DNA of 64,000 bases from Parasphingorhabdus marina DSM 22363 (GTDB taxonomy: Bacteria; Pseudomonadota; Alphaproteobacteria; Sphingomonadales; Sphingomonadaceae), in the NCBI RefSeq assembly GCF_900128895.1, contig NZ_FSQW01000001.1, forward strand, positions 1,488,001 to 1,552,000, in the 5' to 3' direction. Shown piece by piece: positions 17,436 to 27,219 of the stretch. The notes under the pieces are model-generated. The model was not told where the DNA came from and ran no database searches. It was given only the letters and a program-made list of their open reading frames with translations. The position numbers were made by a program, and so were the translations under genes. The first letter of the stretch is position 1. Each line of letters opens with the position of its first letter.

Positions 17436-17461
17436 CCCGGACGAAAAGGTCAGCTTTTTAC

Positions 17462-20400
17462 TCAGAACTCAAAGCGTACCTTCACTCCGCCCGAATGGGA
17501 CTGGTAATCAGACGCGAAACGCCCCTGATATTCCGCGCCGATGCTCAACCCGTTCTTGTTGACGAGATTGAGGCCGGCTCCGAGGTCAAAGCGGGATTGA
17601 GAAGATTCTCCCGCAGTCAGTCGGAAGCTATCCAGTCCACCATTGAAACTGCCGTTCACACCGACACCGTCACCGATCAGGTCATAGCTGTAGGCAATAT
17701 TGGCAAAAGGAACGACCGACAGGTCCTTCGATTCATCTGCCTTGCCGGCAATACGCAGACCCAGTGTCGCTTCCAGGAACTCGTTGCTGTCCGTGTCGAG
17801 TGTCAGCCCCAGACCACCGGTTTCGGTGAAGCTGTCCTGTGACAGGCTGGCATAGCGCAGTCCTGCCGATGGGGTCAGAGTGAAGCTGCCGGTTTCCAGT
17901 GCATATCCGGTCGACAGGCTTGCAATGACACCGTCTGCATCGGATTCACTGGTGATTGGAGCACCAACCGCCACACGGCTGCTTTCGACATCGTTGAACG
18001 AGTAACCCAGTTCCGCATTGACGAAAGCCGATCCGAAATCCAGGCCTGCATAGGCGGAGATCTGATAGCTGTTCACGTCACTCTGCGCACCAGCGAGGCC
18101 GTTGGCATCGATATCGATATCCGCATAGTTGAGCAGAACGCCCACAGTAGCTGTTTCACTCAGGCGCTTGTCGAGACCCAGGGTGAAGCCGATGGTGTCG
18201 GCATCATATCCCAGCGCGCTCAGGCTGTCCGCATCGCGGTCGGCATTGCGGTAGAAGATCTGACCCCAGATACCGGTTTCTTCTCCAGCCAGGCGGTCCG
18301 TCAGCAGGCTGCTGGCGAAACGCTGTGTCTCGAAAATTTCCCGGGCAATGCCATCATTGATAGCGGGCAGCACGGTCAGCGCAGTCGCTTCGAACTCTGC
18401 CGTGCTGGTTGCGGCATTCAATCCGTCAAACACAGCGCCGGGCAGACGTCCATTGGCAACAGCCGATGTGATCGCCGAGCCAAATCCGGAGATATTGGCA
18501 TCTGCGGACACATTGGAGAGATCTGTCGCGGTTGGCGTAACCGTGATCGATCCCAGATCCACCTGGTAGTCGATCAGGAAATCATCGTCCGTCACATTCA
18601 CCGTGACACCATTGTCCGTGAAGGTACCGGTCTCCGTCAGCACAGCGATCGGCGCATTCAGAACCAGATCAGCCGAAGTCTGGCTGGTCGTGATATTCAC
18701 CGTGCTGCCGGCTGCGAAACTGGTATCGCCATCAACCGCAAGACTGTCGACGCCCAGATCGAAGGCGAGGGTGCCATCGACCGAAAGCGATCCTTCCAGG
18801 CTCCGTGCGCCGGAAACCGTGACAGATGCTGGGGTCGCGACATTGACAGCCACATTGCCTGTGACATCGCCTTCCAGCAGGCTGGTGCCACCGGCAAAGG
18901 TCAGATTATCAACCTGTGCCGAGCCGACAAAGTCGCCGGAGATCGCTCCGCCATTCTGGACAAAGTTCAGTCCGGAAAGTGCGGAAGAGGCGTCCACGGC
19001 AATCGGTCCCGTCAGAGTACCATTGTTGAGGAAGTCGCCGGTAAAGGCGATGTTTTCGATCAACAGGGCCGGACCGGTTTCCGAAGAAATCGTGGCATTG
19101 TTCACAATATCATCCGCCACCGTTACCGTGGTTCCCGCACCCGCGCCATTGAACAGACGCAGACCAGCAGAAGCACCGGAGGGCAGGGCATCGCCGCGAC
19201 CGGCAATGGTTCCGCCATTAACCAGTGTGAAGCTGCGTACGTCACCGTCCGTTGTTCCCAGCTGGAATGACACACCCGACCCGGCAACCCCGGCGTCAAT
19301 CGTACCGCTGTTGTTCAGCGCGAAATTATTGGCTGTGCCATCGGCATAGACGGTTCCATTGCGCTGCGCGCCGGTACCAAGAATGGAACCGGTATTGTTC
19401 ACAACGAGTCCCGTGCCATCGATGTTCAGCGCGCGGCTGCCAGACGAGATCGTGCCCGCGTTGTTCACCACAGCGCCGGTGAAGTCTCCACCGCCAGCAG
19501 AGGTCGCGTTACCGAAGTACAAACCGTTCTGGACACCGGAGATGGTGCCGCCAGCCTGATTGTCGATCGTGCCACTGAAGGACACGCCATTGACAAACCG
19601 GATACCGGCCGTGGTTCCGCTGTCACCTTCGCTGTTGATCAGACCGCTATTGGTGATGTTGCCTGTGAACAAGCCTTCGGATGTGCCATCGAGAACACCC
19701 GCATTGCGCGTGCGTTCGAAGCGCAGGCCATCGCCAGCAGTGGCCAGACCGGCAGCAGCCGTACCGCGGCCCTGAACAGTGCCCGTATTGTTGATGTCGA
19801 AAGCGTTCCCGGCAGCCGAGAGCTCAACCGAGAAACCGGCGCCTTCATTGCCTGCGCCTGCATCAATTGTCCCATCATTGTTGAGGACAAAATCCTGTGC
19901 GGTGCTGTCGGCATAGACGGTCCCGTTGCGCTGGTTGTCGGTTCCGAGGATGGAACCCGTATTGTTCACCACAAGCCCCGTGCCATCGATGTTCAATGCA
20001 CGGCTGCCGGAGGAGATGGTACCGGCATTGTTGACCACGGCACCGGTGAAATCACCGCCACCTGCTGGAGTGGCATTGCCGAAATACAGACCGTTCTGTA
20101 CACCCGAAATGGTACCGCCTGCCTGATTGTCGATCGTACCGTTGAAGCTTACACCATTGACGAAACGGATACCGGAGGTCGTTCCGCTATCACCCTCGCT
20201 GTCGATCAGACCGCTATTGGTGATGTTGCCGGTGAACAGGCCGGAGGATGTGCCGTCGAGAACACCAGCATTCCGGGTCCGTTCGAGGCGCAGGCCATCG
20301 CCTGCGGTTGCCAAACCGGCAGCAGCGGTGCCGCGGCCCTGTACAGTGCCCGTGTTGTTGATGTCAAAGGCGTTGCCGGCTTCGCTCAGTTCCACCGAGA

Positions 20401-22039
20401 AACCCGCACCTTCATTGCCATCACCGGCATCGATTGTGCCGTCATTGTTGAGAACAAAATCCTGTGCCGTGCTGTCGGCATAGACGGTCCCGTTACGCTG
20501 GTTGCCTGTGCCCAGAATCTGGCCACCTTCGAGGTTGTTCACCACCAGCCCCGTCCCATCGATGTTCAGCGCGCGGCTGTCCGATGAAATCGTGCCAGCA
20601 TTGTTGACTACAGCGCCGGTGAAATCTCCACCGCCAGCAGGCGTGGCGTTACCGAAATACAGACCGTTCTGGACACCGGAAATCGTGCCACCAGCCTGGT
20701 TGTCGATCGTGCCGCTGAAGCTGACACCATTGACGAACCGGATACCAGCGGCGGTACCGTTGGCCGCTTCGCTGTCAATTGTGCCGCTATTGGTAATGTT
20801 GCCAGTGAATAGACCGGCGGATGAACCATCGAGCGCGCCTGCATTGCGCGTGCGTTCGAAGCGCAGGCCGTCACCGGCTGTTGTCAGTCCAGCACCTGCA
20901 TTGCCGCGGCCTTGCACCGTACCGGTATTGTTGATGTCAAAGGCGTTGCCGGCTGCACTCAGTTCTACCGAGAAACCGGCACCTTCCAGACCAGCGCCTG
21001 CATCGATTGTGCCGTCATTGTTGAGCACAAAGTCCTGTGCCGTGCTGTCAGCATAGACGGTCCCGTTACGCTGGTTGCCTGTGCCCAGAATCTGGCCACC
21101 TTCGAGGTTGTTCACAACCAGTCCGGTGCCATCGATGTTCAACGCACGGCTGTCCGACGAGATGGTACCAGCATTGTTGACAATACCGCCTGCATGATCG
21201 GCATCATTGCCGAAATAGAGGCCATTTTGCGCACCGGAAATGGTGCCGCCAGCCTGGTTTTCCAAAGTGCCTTGAAAGCCGATCCGGTTGGCGAAGCGAA
21301 TGCCGGCCACCGTGCCCTGGTTGGATTCGGAAGCAATGGTTCCGCTATTGGTAATGTTGCCATCATAGACATAGGCCGGAGCGAGACCGGGGCCAAAAAA
21401 TCGCAGGCCATCGCCGGCAGTTCCGCCAGTAGGTGCGGCCTGTCCGCGACCCTGAACAATTCCCGCATTGACGATGGATCCGCTGCGAGCGGCACCGCCG
21501 CCGCCAATTTCAATGGCAATAGCGGCGCCTTCTACGCCAGCATCGATCAGGCCGGTTGCACTGTTGTTGATCGCGATATTGTTGGATGTCCGATTGGCAT
21601 AAACCGCGCCATTGCGCTGACTGCCGGTTCCGCGGATGACACCGTCATTATTGAGCGTGGCATCGCTGCCGTCAAAATTCACCACGCGCGAGTCAGCTTC
21701 CAGAACGCCTGTTGCCGCATTGTTGATGATCGCACCGGTGGTGCCCGTGTTGACCTGGACGGTCTGGGTGACGCCCGTTGTCCGGAGTGTGCCAGCATTG
21801 TCGAGCGTGACATCAGTATTGTTCACGATCACGACGGGTGCGCCGTCAACGATGCTTGTTACACCGGGGGCGGCAGTGATGGATTCACCATCTGCGGCAC
21901 TGGTTACGGTTATGTTGTCACCGTCATTGATAATTTGCTGGGCATGAGCCTGAGCTGACGTCAGCAGGGCAATTGTTGACGATGCAACAAGCAGTTTTTT
22001 CGACATCGAGCGTGCCGAACCAATGGGGGATTTAGTCAT
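17462..22039 (-). CDS. Autotransporter (type Va) with tandem passenger repeats
   Basis: A 1525-residue outer-membrane/surface protein. The start ATG 22039 is set by AGGAAGG eight bases upstream; a small hairpin (GCGGGA/TCCCGC, 22059-22077) sits just before it. The signal peptide ends near AHAQQ. The passenger (about residues 35-1200) is Asn/Gly/Thr-rich and built of beta-helix-like repeats ('NNAGTIS...ALNIDGTGLVVNN', 'GTIDNQAGGTISGVQNGLYFGN'), with about five units of ~190 residues between residues 110 and 1010. The C-terminal ~270 residues form the autotransporter barrel ('GIWGQIFYRNADRDADSLSALGYDADTIGFTLGLDKRL') and end in FEF. No protease or lipase active site is visible, so adhesion or surface coating is likely. 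It lies downstream of oxyR on the same strand with 243 bp between. Confidence 0.9.
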   Translation of the reverse strand: MTKSPIGSARSMSKKLLVASSTIALLTSAQAHAQQIINDGDNITVTSAADGESITAAPGVTSIVDGAPVVIVNNTDVTLDNAGTLRTTGVTQTVQVNTGTTGAIINNAATGVLEADSRVVNFDGSDATLNNDGVIRGTGSQRNGAVYANRTSNNIAINNSATGLIDAGVEGAAIAIEIGGGGAARSGSIVNAGIVQGRGQAAPTGGTAGDGLRFFGPGLAPAYVYDGNITNSGTIASESNQGTVAGIRFANRIGFQGTLENQAGGTISGAQNGLYFGNDADHAGGIVNNAGTISSDSRALNIDGTGLVVNNLEGGQILGTGNQRNGTVYADSTAQDFVLNNDGTIDAGAGLEGAGFSVELSAAGNAFDINNTGTVQGRGNAGAGLTTAGDGLRFERTRNAGALDGSSAGLFTGNITNSGTIDSEAANGTAAGIRFVNGVSFSGTIDNQAGGTISGVQNGLYFGNATPAGGGDFTGAVVNNAGTISSDSRALNIDGTGLVVNNLEGGQILGTGNQRNGTVYADSTAQDFVLNNDGTIDAGDGNEGAGFSVELSEAGNAFDINNTGTVQGRGTAAAGLATAGDGLRLERTRNAGVLDGTSSGLFTGNITNSGLIDSEGDSGTTSGIRFVNGVSFNGTIDNQAGGTISGVQNGLYFGNATPAGGGDFTGAVVNNAGTISSGSRALNIDGTGLVVNNTGSILGTDNQRNGTVYADSTAQDFVLNNDGTIDAGAGNEGAGFSVELSAAGNAFDINNTGTVQGRGTAAAGLATAGDGLRFERTRNAGVLDGTSEGLFTGNITNSGLINSEGDSGTTAGIRFVNGVSFSGTIDNQAGGTISGVQNGLYFGNATSAGGGDFTGAVVNNAGTISSGSRALNIDGTGLVVNNTGSILGTGAQRNGTVYADGTANNFALNNSGTIDAGVAGSGVSFQLGTTDGDVRSFTLVNGGTIAGRGDALPSGASAGLRLFNGAGAGTTVTVADDIVNNATISSETGPALLIENIAFTGDFLNNGTLTGPIAVDASSALSGLNFVQNGGAISGDFVGSAQVDNLTFAGGTSLLEGDVTGNVAVNVATPASVTVSGARSLEGSLSVDGTLAFDLGVDSLAVDGDTSFAAGSTVNITTSQTSADLVLNAPIAVLTETGTFTDNGVTVNVTDDDFLIDYQVDLGSITVTPTATDLSNVSADANISGFGSAITSAVANGRLPGAVFDGLNAATSTAEFEATALTVLPAINDGIAREIFETQRFASSLLTDRLAGEETGIWGQIFYRNADRDADSLSALGYDADTIGFTLGLDKRLSETATVGVLLNYADIDIDANGLAGAQSDVNSYQISAYAGLDFGSAFVNAELGYSFNDVESSRVAVGAPITSESDADGVIASLSTGYALETGSFTLTPSAGLRYASLSQDSFTETGGLGLTLDTDSNEFLEATLGLRIAGKADESKDLSVVPFANIAYSYDLIGDGVGVNGSFNGGLDSFRLTAGESSQSRFDLGAGLNLVNKNGLSIGAEYQGRFASDYQSHSGGVKVRFEF
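19010..21700 (-). repeat. Tandem ~570-bp repeats inside the autotransporter passenger
   Basis: The landmark GCATAGACGG (coding complement of the 'GTVYA' segment) or its variant occurs at 19344, 19911, 20478, 21051 and about 21598. This gives periods of 567, 567, 573 and ~547 bp (about 190 residues). The three central units are nearly identical; the outer two are diverged. Confidence 0.8.
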
Positions 22040-22167
22040 GATTTACACCTTCCTCTTTGCGGGAATAATGGTCCCGCGACACGACAGGTTCTGAGCGCCG
22101 TGCCTTCTGGGACGGAGTGATATGTTGGGGAGTTCAGCTTGTATAATATAAGCTATTGATGGTGATC

Positions 22168-22182
22168 ATAAGTAAATATTAT
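22168..22182 (-). promoter_or_regulatory. LysR-type palindrome upstream of the autotransporter (tentative)
   Basis: ATAAGTAAATATTAT is an inverted repeat with the 4-7-4 spacing of LysR-family/OxyR half-boxes (ATAG-N7-CTAT). It is embedded in an AT-rich stretch about 130 bp upstream of the autotransporter start. It is only a weak match, and the region is AT-rich enough for chance. Confidence 0.3.
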
Positions 22183-22282
22183 CGCATAAAATATTGAAAA
22201 ATATATATAAATGCGTAAAGCCCGCTCGGCGTACGAGCAGGCGCAAAGAGAGCTTGTAGAAGCTGTGTCTGAGACGGCAATC

Positions 22283-23197
22283 TTACATGACCGCTGTTAC
22301 GCCAGATGGTGGATCGGACCGAATCTTGTCGCAAAGTGCCATCAGAATATGTTCACGCGGGCACCCTTTGCGGGAAAGAAAACCGATCGTCCGGCCGTAG
22401 CCTGGATCATCAATCTCCACCATGCGAATGTCGGGATTCGCCGCGCCCAGAAAATCTCGCGACAGCGCCGGCAGCAACGTCGATCCAAATCCCTGAGTAA
22501 TATAATGTGTCGCCGTGAGAAGACTTGTCGCGGCCAGATCTTCGGGCATGTCGATGCCCACATTCTTGTCGTCGCACAACCGCAATGTGTCCTCACGCAG
22601 GCAGTGATCTTCGTCCAGCAAGATCAGCTCTTCTGAAATGATTTCGCTTGCATCAATCCGGCTCCGGTTGGCCAGCCGGTGATTTTTTGAAACGGCCAGC
22701 AAAAGAGACTCGCGAAACACGGGGGTGAAATTCGCAGACGGATGGTCCACCGGTCCGCTGACCATTGCGATATCAATGCGGCGATTCTGCAATTCGGAAA
22801 TCAGTTTTCGCGTCGGAGTTTCGCGGAAAACCATATCCATTTCTCTGCTGAGGCTTTTCACCGTACCGGCAACATAGGGTACGATGAATGGAGCCAGAGT
22901 AGGAAAGATCCCGATTTTCAGTGGAACTGACAATGGATCCCGATATTCTGCTGCATAATCCTTGATCTGTCTGGCAGACTTCAACATGTCCTTCGCAGTT
23001 TCAATGATCCGGTGTCCGGCTTCGGTTGCGATGACCTTCTGGTTATTCCGGGCGAAAATCTCCACGCCCAGCCGTTCTTCCAGTTTCTTCACCTGTGCGG
23101 ACAAGGCCGGTTGCGAAACATTGCAGGCTTCCGCGGCCCGACCGAAGTTCAGATATCGGTCGATCGCGGTGATGTATTCCAGATCACGCAATTTCAT
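22283..23197 (-). CDS. oxyR: OxyR-type hydrogen-peroxide-sensing LysR regulator
   Basis: A 304-residue LysR-family protein. I took ATG 23197, which has GGAGAG upstream and yields 'MKLRDLEYITAIDRYLNFGRAAEACNVSQPALS', the standard helix-turn-helix; the longer frame to 23305 has no support. In this numbering the two redox cysteines fall at Cys199 and Cys208 in 'LLDEDHCLREDTLRLC', exactly the positions of the E. coli OxyR disulfide pair. It therefore probably senses peroxide in the cytoplasm. No catalase or ahpC is beside it; the nearest neighbours are the autotransporter and, 13 kb away, the peroxidase block. Confidence 0.9.
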   Translation of the reverse strand: MKLRDLEYITAIDRYLNFGRAAEACNVSQPALSAQVKKLEERLGVEIFARNNQKVIATEAGHRIIETAKDMLKSARQIKDYAAEYRDPLSVPLKIGIFPTLAPFIVPYVAGTVKSLSREMDMVFRETPTRKLISELQNRRIDIAMVSGPVDHPSANFTPVFRESLLLAVSKNHRLANRSRIDASEIISEELILLDEDHCLREDTLRLCDDKNVGIDMPEDLAATSLLTATHYITQGFGSTLLPALSRDFLGAANPDIRMVEIDDPGYGRTIGFLSRKGCPREHILMALCDKIRSDPPSGVTAVM

Positions 23198-23341
23198 GCA
23201 GACTCTCCTCAGACACCACCAGTTCGCGAGCCAGCGCAACAAAGTTACAATGCCTGATAAATCAATCGGAGAATCGCGTTTTGTGGCCAGTCTGATAACA
23301 GCCAAAATTGTGTCATTTCCTTTCCACTATGAAACTGTTTC

Positions 23342-23371
23342 TAATGTCCGCTTTCGGGATAAAGCGGCCTG
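23342..23371. repeat. Dispersed hairpin repeat, copy 6
   Basis: TAATGTCCGCTTTCGGGATA followed by AAGCGGCC, between oxyR and the esterase gene. It is the TTTCGGGAT-centred variant. Confidence 0.75.
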
Positions 23372-23383
23372 TCTTGTTCTGTT

Positions 23384-24265
23384 TTAGTCTTGAGATTTCG
23401 TGCCCTTTGCCGGGGCTTTATCGAACATAATCCTCATAGCTGCGCGATAGGCGTTCCCGAGATCGGCAGCATGGGTGCCGCCAGGAATGTCGACGAACCT
23501 TGTATCCCAGGGAAAATCGTCTCGAGAGGCAATTCGATCCCGCCAGGCAAGCGCGGTTCCCCGCAGATAGTCGCGATCACGCGAGCCCGAAGTGACAATC
23601 AAATAGCCATCACGCTGCATATTCGGTGGGGGCAAGTCCATACCGAACAGGAGTTTGGTATCTGGCTCGCGGCCAGGGTTGCTGGCAATATGCCCCCAAA
23701 AGAGACCCGGTTTCAGCCAGGCTGCCTGTAGAACCGCACTACCTCCTCGACTCTGCCCCACGATGATGCGCCGGGCAGGATCAGTTCGGAACCGTCCCTC
23801 AATGCGCGGAATCAACTCGCCTTCCAGCATGGAGAGAAACTGCGGTGCTCCACCTGGCTTGCCTTCATCCGAAGCCATCCGAAAATCAATATGTCGCATG
23901 TTCACGCCAGGCTTGAATCCACCATAGGCAATGCCAACTATAATCGCCTCAGGCATTTGATCGTCGTAATGCATAAATAGATGCAATGGAGCGAGCATTG
24001 GAAATGTTGAGTCGCCATCGAGCAGATAGACGACCGGGTAGCTTTGTTTGGGATTGCTTTCATATCCTTCCGGTAGCCGAACGTAGATGTGAAATGTTCG
24101 GCCGACTTTTTCCGAAGACAACGCGAAATAGTCGCCTGCAAGAGCAGGCAAATGTGCGATTGAACCAACCTTCCTTTCAACCTGTTGTGCACTCGTTGGA
24201 GAAGCCACAGCGAGCAATCCGAAGGCCACAAGTCGGCAAAGGTCGCTTGCAAGGGAATTTGTCAT
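23384..24265 (-). CDS. Exported esterase, Fes/IroE/esterase-D-like alpha/beta hydrolase
   Basis: A 293-residue protein with a signal peptide (LVAFGLLAVASPTSAQQ). The domain matches the PF00756 esterase layout: 'RTFHIYVRLPEGYESNPKQSYPVVYLLDGDSTFP' with the oxyanion strand, nucleophile Ser in 'IIVGQSRGGSA', and a late 'GGTHAADLG' His. Relatives include ferri-siderophore esterases and feruloyl esterases, with no way to choose here. It is monocistronic and flanked by repeat copies 6 and 7. Confidence 0.82.
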   Translation of the reverse strand: MTNSLASDLCRLVAFGLLAVASPTSAQQVERKVGSIAHLPALAGDYFALSSEKVGRTFHIYVRLPEGYESNPKQSYPVVYLLDGDSTFPMLAPLHLFMHYDDQMPEAIIVGIAYGGFKPGVNMRHIDFRMASDEGKPGGAPQFLSMLEGELIPRIEGRFRTDPARRIIVGQSRGGSAVLQAAWLKPGLFWGHIASNPGREPDTKLLFGMDLPPPNMQRDGYLIVTSGSRDRDYLRGTALAWRDRIASRDDFPWDTRFVDIPGGTHAADLGNAYRAAMRIMFDKAPAKGTKSQD

Positions 24266-24330
24266 TCCATCAGCCTACTCAAAACAACTCAGCCAAGCCA
24301 GAAAATCTGTTATTGGGCCGGCCTATCCAT

Positions 24331-24360
24331 AATGTCCGCTTTCGGGATGTAGCTGCCGTA
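24331..24360. repeat. Dispersed hairpin repeat, copy 7
   Basis: AATGTCCGCTTTCGGGATGT followed by AGCTGCCGTA, a diverged copy between the esterase and the small membrane-protein gene. Confidence 0.65.
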
Positions 24361-24370
24361 ACTCAGCGAA

Positions 24371-24880
24371 CTAGAACTTCCTTCTTGGAAGCTTCGCCAG
24401 CAATTGCTCAATGCCTCGCATCTCCTTTAGAATTCGGATAGTCTTACCGTCTTTGAAGCTCAGCCGATACAATCCCAGCAAATCATTTTTGGTAACGTTG
24501 CGAATGTCCCCAAACGGAACAGTACGAGTTGAACCGAATACACGCACAATTTTTAGTTGGTTACCTTTCCACAAGACTGATTTGGCGTAACTGGACCAAG
24601 CCAAGTAGATTGTGCACAGCCCAAAAACCAAAAACAATGCCAGCGCATAGAGCATTTGCATTTCGGCATCCGCCCGTGATGACCCGACAAACAGCCAAAT
24701 ATGTCCGAAGAAGGCACTCATCCCCGCCGAACCTATCAATGTGCCATTGATCAACCAGCCGGTCTGCAGCGTTTTCCATCCCTCTGTATCTGATTTTACC
24801 GGCCTACGCGTTTTGGTGGATATGGCGGTAATAGCGATCGCCATCGCAGCCCCAACAAGACCACTCACCAAGGCGCTCAT
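24371..24880 (-). CDS. Small membrane protein with C-terminal PH-like domain
   Basis: A 169-residue protein from ATG 24880, which has a TGGAAATCA ribosome-like sequence; a TTG at 24928 would add 16 residues. Three hydrophobic segments are visible: 'ALVSGLVGAAMAIAITAIS', 'LINGTLIGSAGMSAFFGHIWLFVG' and 'MLYALALFLVFGLCTIYLAWSS'. A soluble tail follows ('VLWKGNQLKIVRVFGSTRTVPFGDIRNVTKND...YRLSFKDGKTIRILKEMRG') with the strand pattern of bacterial PH-like domains. Family not firmly recognised. It lies between repeat copies 7 and 8. Confidence 0.6.
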   Translation of the reverse strand: MSALVSGLVGAAMAIAITAISTKTRRPVKSDTEGWKTLQTGWLINGTLIGSAGMSAFFGHIWLFVGSSRADAEMQMLYALALFLVFGLCTIYLAWSSYAKSVLWKGNQLKIVRVFGSTRTVPFGDIRNVTKNDLLGLYRLSFKDGKTIRILKEMRGIEQLLAKLPRRKF

Positions 24881-24952
24881 TGATTTCCAGTCTGTCTCAT
24901 GGATTGATAGTAGAGTAGGTGTATTCAAATTTCAAAGCTAACATCAAATTCC

Positions 24953-25013
24953 TAATGTCCTCTTTCGGGATTAAGCTGTCATGACTGCTAAGAGCGCAAA
25001 AGCGGACGTTAGA
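24953..25013. repeat. Dispersed hairpin repeat, copy 8 (tandem of two variants)
   Basis: TAATGTCCTCTTTCGGGATT plus AAGCTGTCATG (first variant) runs straight into AAGAGCGCAAAAGCGGACGTTAG (second variant, left arm lost). The same pairing of variants occurs in copy 3. Confidence 0.7.
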
Positions 25014-25089
25014 AAACGCCCCTCACCTCGGTTCAAAACACTGGCAGATTTAGCGATTGTACCAAATCCAATTTGCATTATGTTCCAAT

Positions 25090-27219
25090 ATGTTGGTTAG
25101 GGGCGGCTTTTTGGATTCAGCAGAGCAGCAAGATAAACTCACTGGATCTGGTGGGTCGGCGCAGGCTGTACTTTTTGGGCGTTTTCAGTTTACCGCTCAG
25201 GATGGCTCAGAAGTTTCGATCTCCAATCGCCGTGCGCGCGCCTTGTTGGCAATGCTTTGCCTGGCACCGGATGAACCGATTGACCGCGATCATTTGAGCA
25301 AGCTTTTGTGGCCGGGCCGGTTTGAAGCACAGGCTCGGGCAAGCTTGCGACAGTGTTTGCTGGACTTGGGCAAAGTGCTGACATCGGCCGACTGTAACCT
25401 TCTGGATGTTTCGCGATCACGGATCAGCCTTAAACCTGAAACAGTCCGAACCGACCTTTCTGAACTGCATGTTTGCCTGGCTGACGGTGACTGCCGCGAA
25501 GCGACCGATAGACTGAATTCCATCGGAGCCAAATCCTTATTGGATCAGATGAATTTTGGCGAGGCATTTGAAGGCTGGCTGGCAGGGCATCGCTATCAGG
25601 CAGAGCAGCGTTTGCAGACTGCGATTGCAACGGCATTATCAGAGCTGGAGAAACGGGATAATCTGACGGAACATGCCAGCTTGCTCAACGCCTGGTCGGT
25701 GCGATCACCAGTCTCCCAAACCATATCGGACCGGAAGCATGGCAAGGCCCGGATTGCCGTGCTGCCATTTATATCAATCGCCAACCCGGATGATCACGGA
25801 TTTTTTGCCGATGGTGTTGTTGACGAACTGATCACAAGTCTGGGGCAAGTGCCACAGCTCCTTGTTGCTGGTCGAACCTCATCCTTTCAGTTTAAAGATT
25901 CGGATAAAACACCATCAGAAATTGCTGATGCGCTTAATGTATCTCATCTTCTGGAAGGCTCGGTTCACCGGCAGGAAGAACAGGTTCGTGTTGCTGTCAG
26001 TCTGGTTGATGCGGATAGTGGCTTTGAATCATGGGCCTATAGCTATGACGGGAGTCTCGACGATATGTTCGCCGCCCGGGCAGAAGTTGTAGAGGCGGTA
26101 ACAAACGGGCTGAGTGATGCGCTCAAACTGAGAGAGCATGAAACCAAACCTCGCAAGCTGACGAGCAATAGGGAAGCTTATGGGCTTTATCTGCAAGGCC
26201 GGGCGCTAACCATCAGGGCCATCGGAGAAGGGGTACTACCAACGGCGATTGAATTGCTCGAAAAGGCCTTGGCGGTCGATCCCGAATTTGCGGAATGCTG
26301 GACAGCGCTGGCCGAAGCAGAGATTAACATGACGGTCTACACGCCTTGTCTGGACAGATTGGAGCGATGCGAAAAAGCTGCCGGATATGCAAAGAAAGCG
26401 CTCAGCCTGTCGCCCCAGCAGGCGCATGCCCGTATCGTGCTTGCCTTTTATGCGTGGACGCAAAATAATATTGTCGGTGCGCTTGACCTGGCTTTCGAGG
26501 CTTACCGGCTGGAACCCAATAATCCCGATGTTCTAAACCGTGTCGGTTCTTTCCTGCTCTATTGCGGGCGCTCCCGGGACGCCTTGCCGTATATTGAAGC
26601 CAGCATAGATCAAGACCCGGTAAATGGCCGTAATTACGCTATACTTTCAGGCGTGTATCTCAACCTTGGTAATGTTGATGCCGCCATTGAGGCGGGGCAG
26701 AGGATGGTCGATCTTGGTTTTCCATCTCTGTGGCTCGCAGCCGCGTTGGCAGTATCGGGCGACAATGATGCTGCGGTGGAAACCTATCAGCTAACAAAGA
26801 AGTTGATGAACACCGTAATATTTCCACCGGCGGGCAGTGCACCGCTCGACCCAGACGCCATGGATGCCTATTGGCTGATGGCTGCGAAGGGGCTTTGGAG
26901 CGGTGAAGAACAGGACCGCAAAAATTATTGCATGGTGTTGGAAATGCTCCACACGACACTGCACGATCCCTATGATACCACGATCACAATACCGGCGATC
27001 TGGATGGGCCAGGCGCAGATGGTCTTCAAAACCCTTGGTCAGCAGATAACTACTGCTAATTTCTTCTCTTTCATGTCGCTCTGGACCGACGCAGAGCCGA
27101 TAAACCAGGTTCGATTGCATCCGGACTTTATGGATTTCGCCGAACGAATTGGAATGGTTGCGGCTTGGGAAAAATATGGCTGGCCCGACCTTCCCGTAGG
27201 GCGATCTGACGTCAATTGA
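25090..27219 (+). CDS. Winged-helix/TolB-like/TPR transcriptional regulator
   Basis: About 709 residues. The N-terminal OmpR/SARP-like winged helix ('RRARALLAMLCLAPDEPIDRDHLSKLLWPGR...ARASLRQCLLDLGKVL') is followed by a BTAD-like helical region. Then comes a TolB/FlgO-like domain ('ARIAVLPFISIANPDDHGFFADGVVDELITSL') that usually precedes TPRs in CadC/adenylate-cyclase-like regulators, and then about 300 residues of tetratricopeptide-type repeats. There is no transmembrane helix and no cyclase catalytic domain. The start is uncertain: TTG 25057, ATG 25090 or TTG 25111 (after AGGGGCGG). It is followed by the first AmpG-like transporter on the same strand, which may be its target. Confidence 0.8.
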   Translation: MLVRGGFLDSAEQQDKLTGSGGSAQAVLFGRFQFTAQDGSEVSISNRRARALLAMLCLAPDEPIDRDHLSKLLWPGRFEAQARASLRQCLLDLGKVLTSADCNLLDVSRSRISLKPETVRTDLSELHVCLADGDCREATDRLNSIGAKSLLDQMNFGEAFEGWLAGHRYQAEQRLQTAIATALSELEKRDNLTEHASLLNAWSVRSPVSQTISDRKHGKARIAVLPFISIANPDDHGFFADGVVDELITSLGQVPQLLVAGRTSSFQFKDSDKTPSEIADALNVSHLLEGSVHRQEEQVRVAVSLVDADSGFESWAYSYDGSLDDMFAARAEVVEAVTNGLSDALKLREHETKPRKLTSNREAYGLYLQGRALTIRAIGEGVLPTAIELLEKALAVDPEFAECWTALAEAEINMTVYTPCLDRLERCEKAAGYAKKALSLSPQQAHARIVLAFYAWTQNNIVGALDLAFEAYRLEPNNPDVLNRVGSFLLYCGRSRDALPYIEASIDQDPVNGRNYAILSGVYLNLGNVDAAIEAGQRMVDLGFPSLWLAAALAVSGDNDAAVETYQLTKKLMNTVIFPPAGSAPLDPDAMDAYWLMAAKGLWSGEEQDRKNYCMVLEMLHTTLHDPYDTTITIPAIWMGQAQMVFKTLGQQITTANFFSFMSLWTDAEPINQVRLHPDFMDFAERIGMVAAWEKYGWPDLPVGRSDVN

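Noticed and set aside
18603-21958. Several plus-strand frames of 184-348 aa
   Set aside because: Shadows created by the repetitive autotransporter coding sequence; low-complexity and repeated with the same ~570-bp period.
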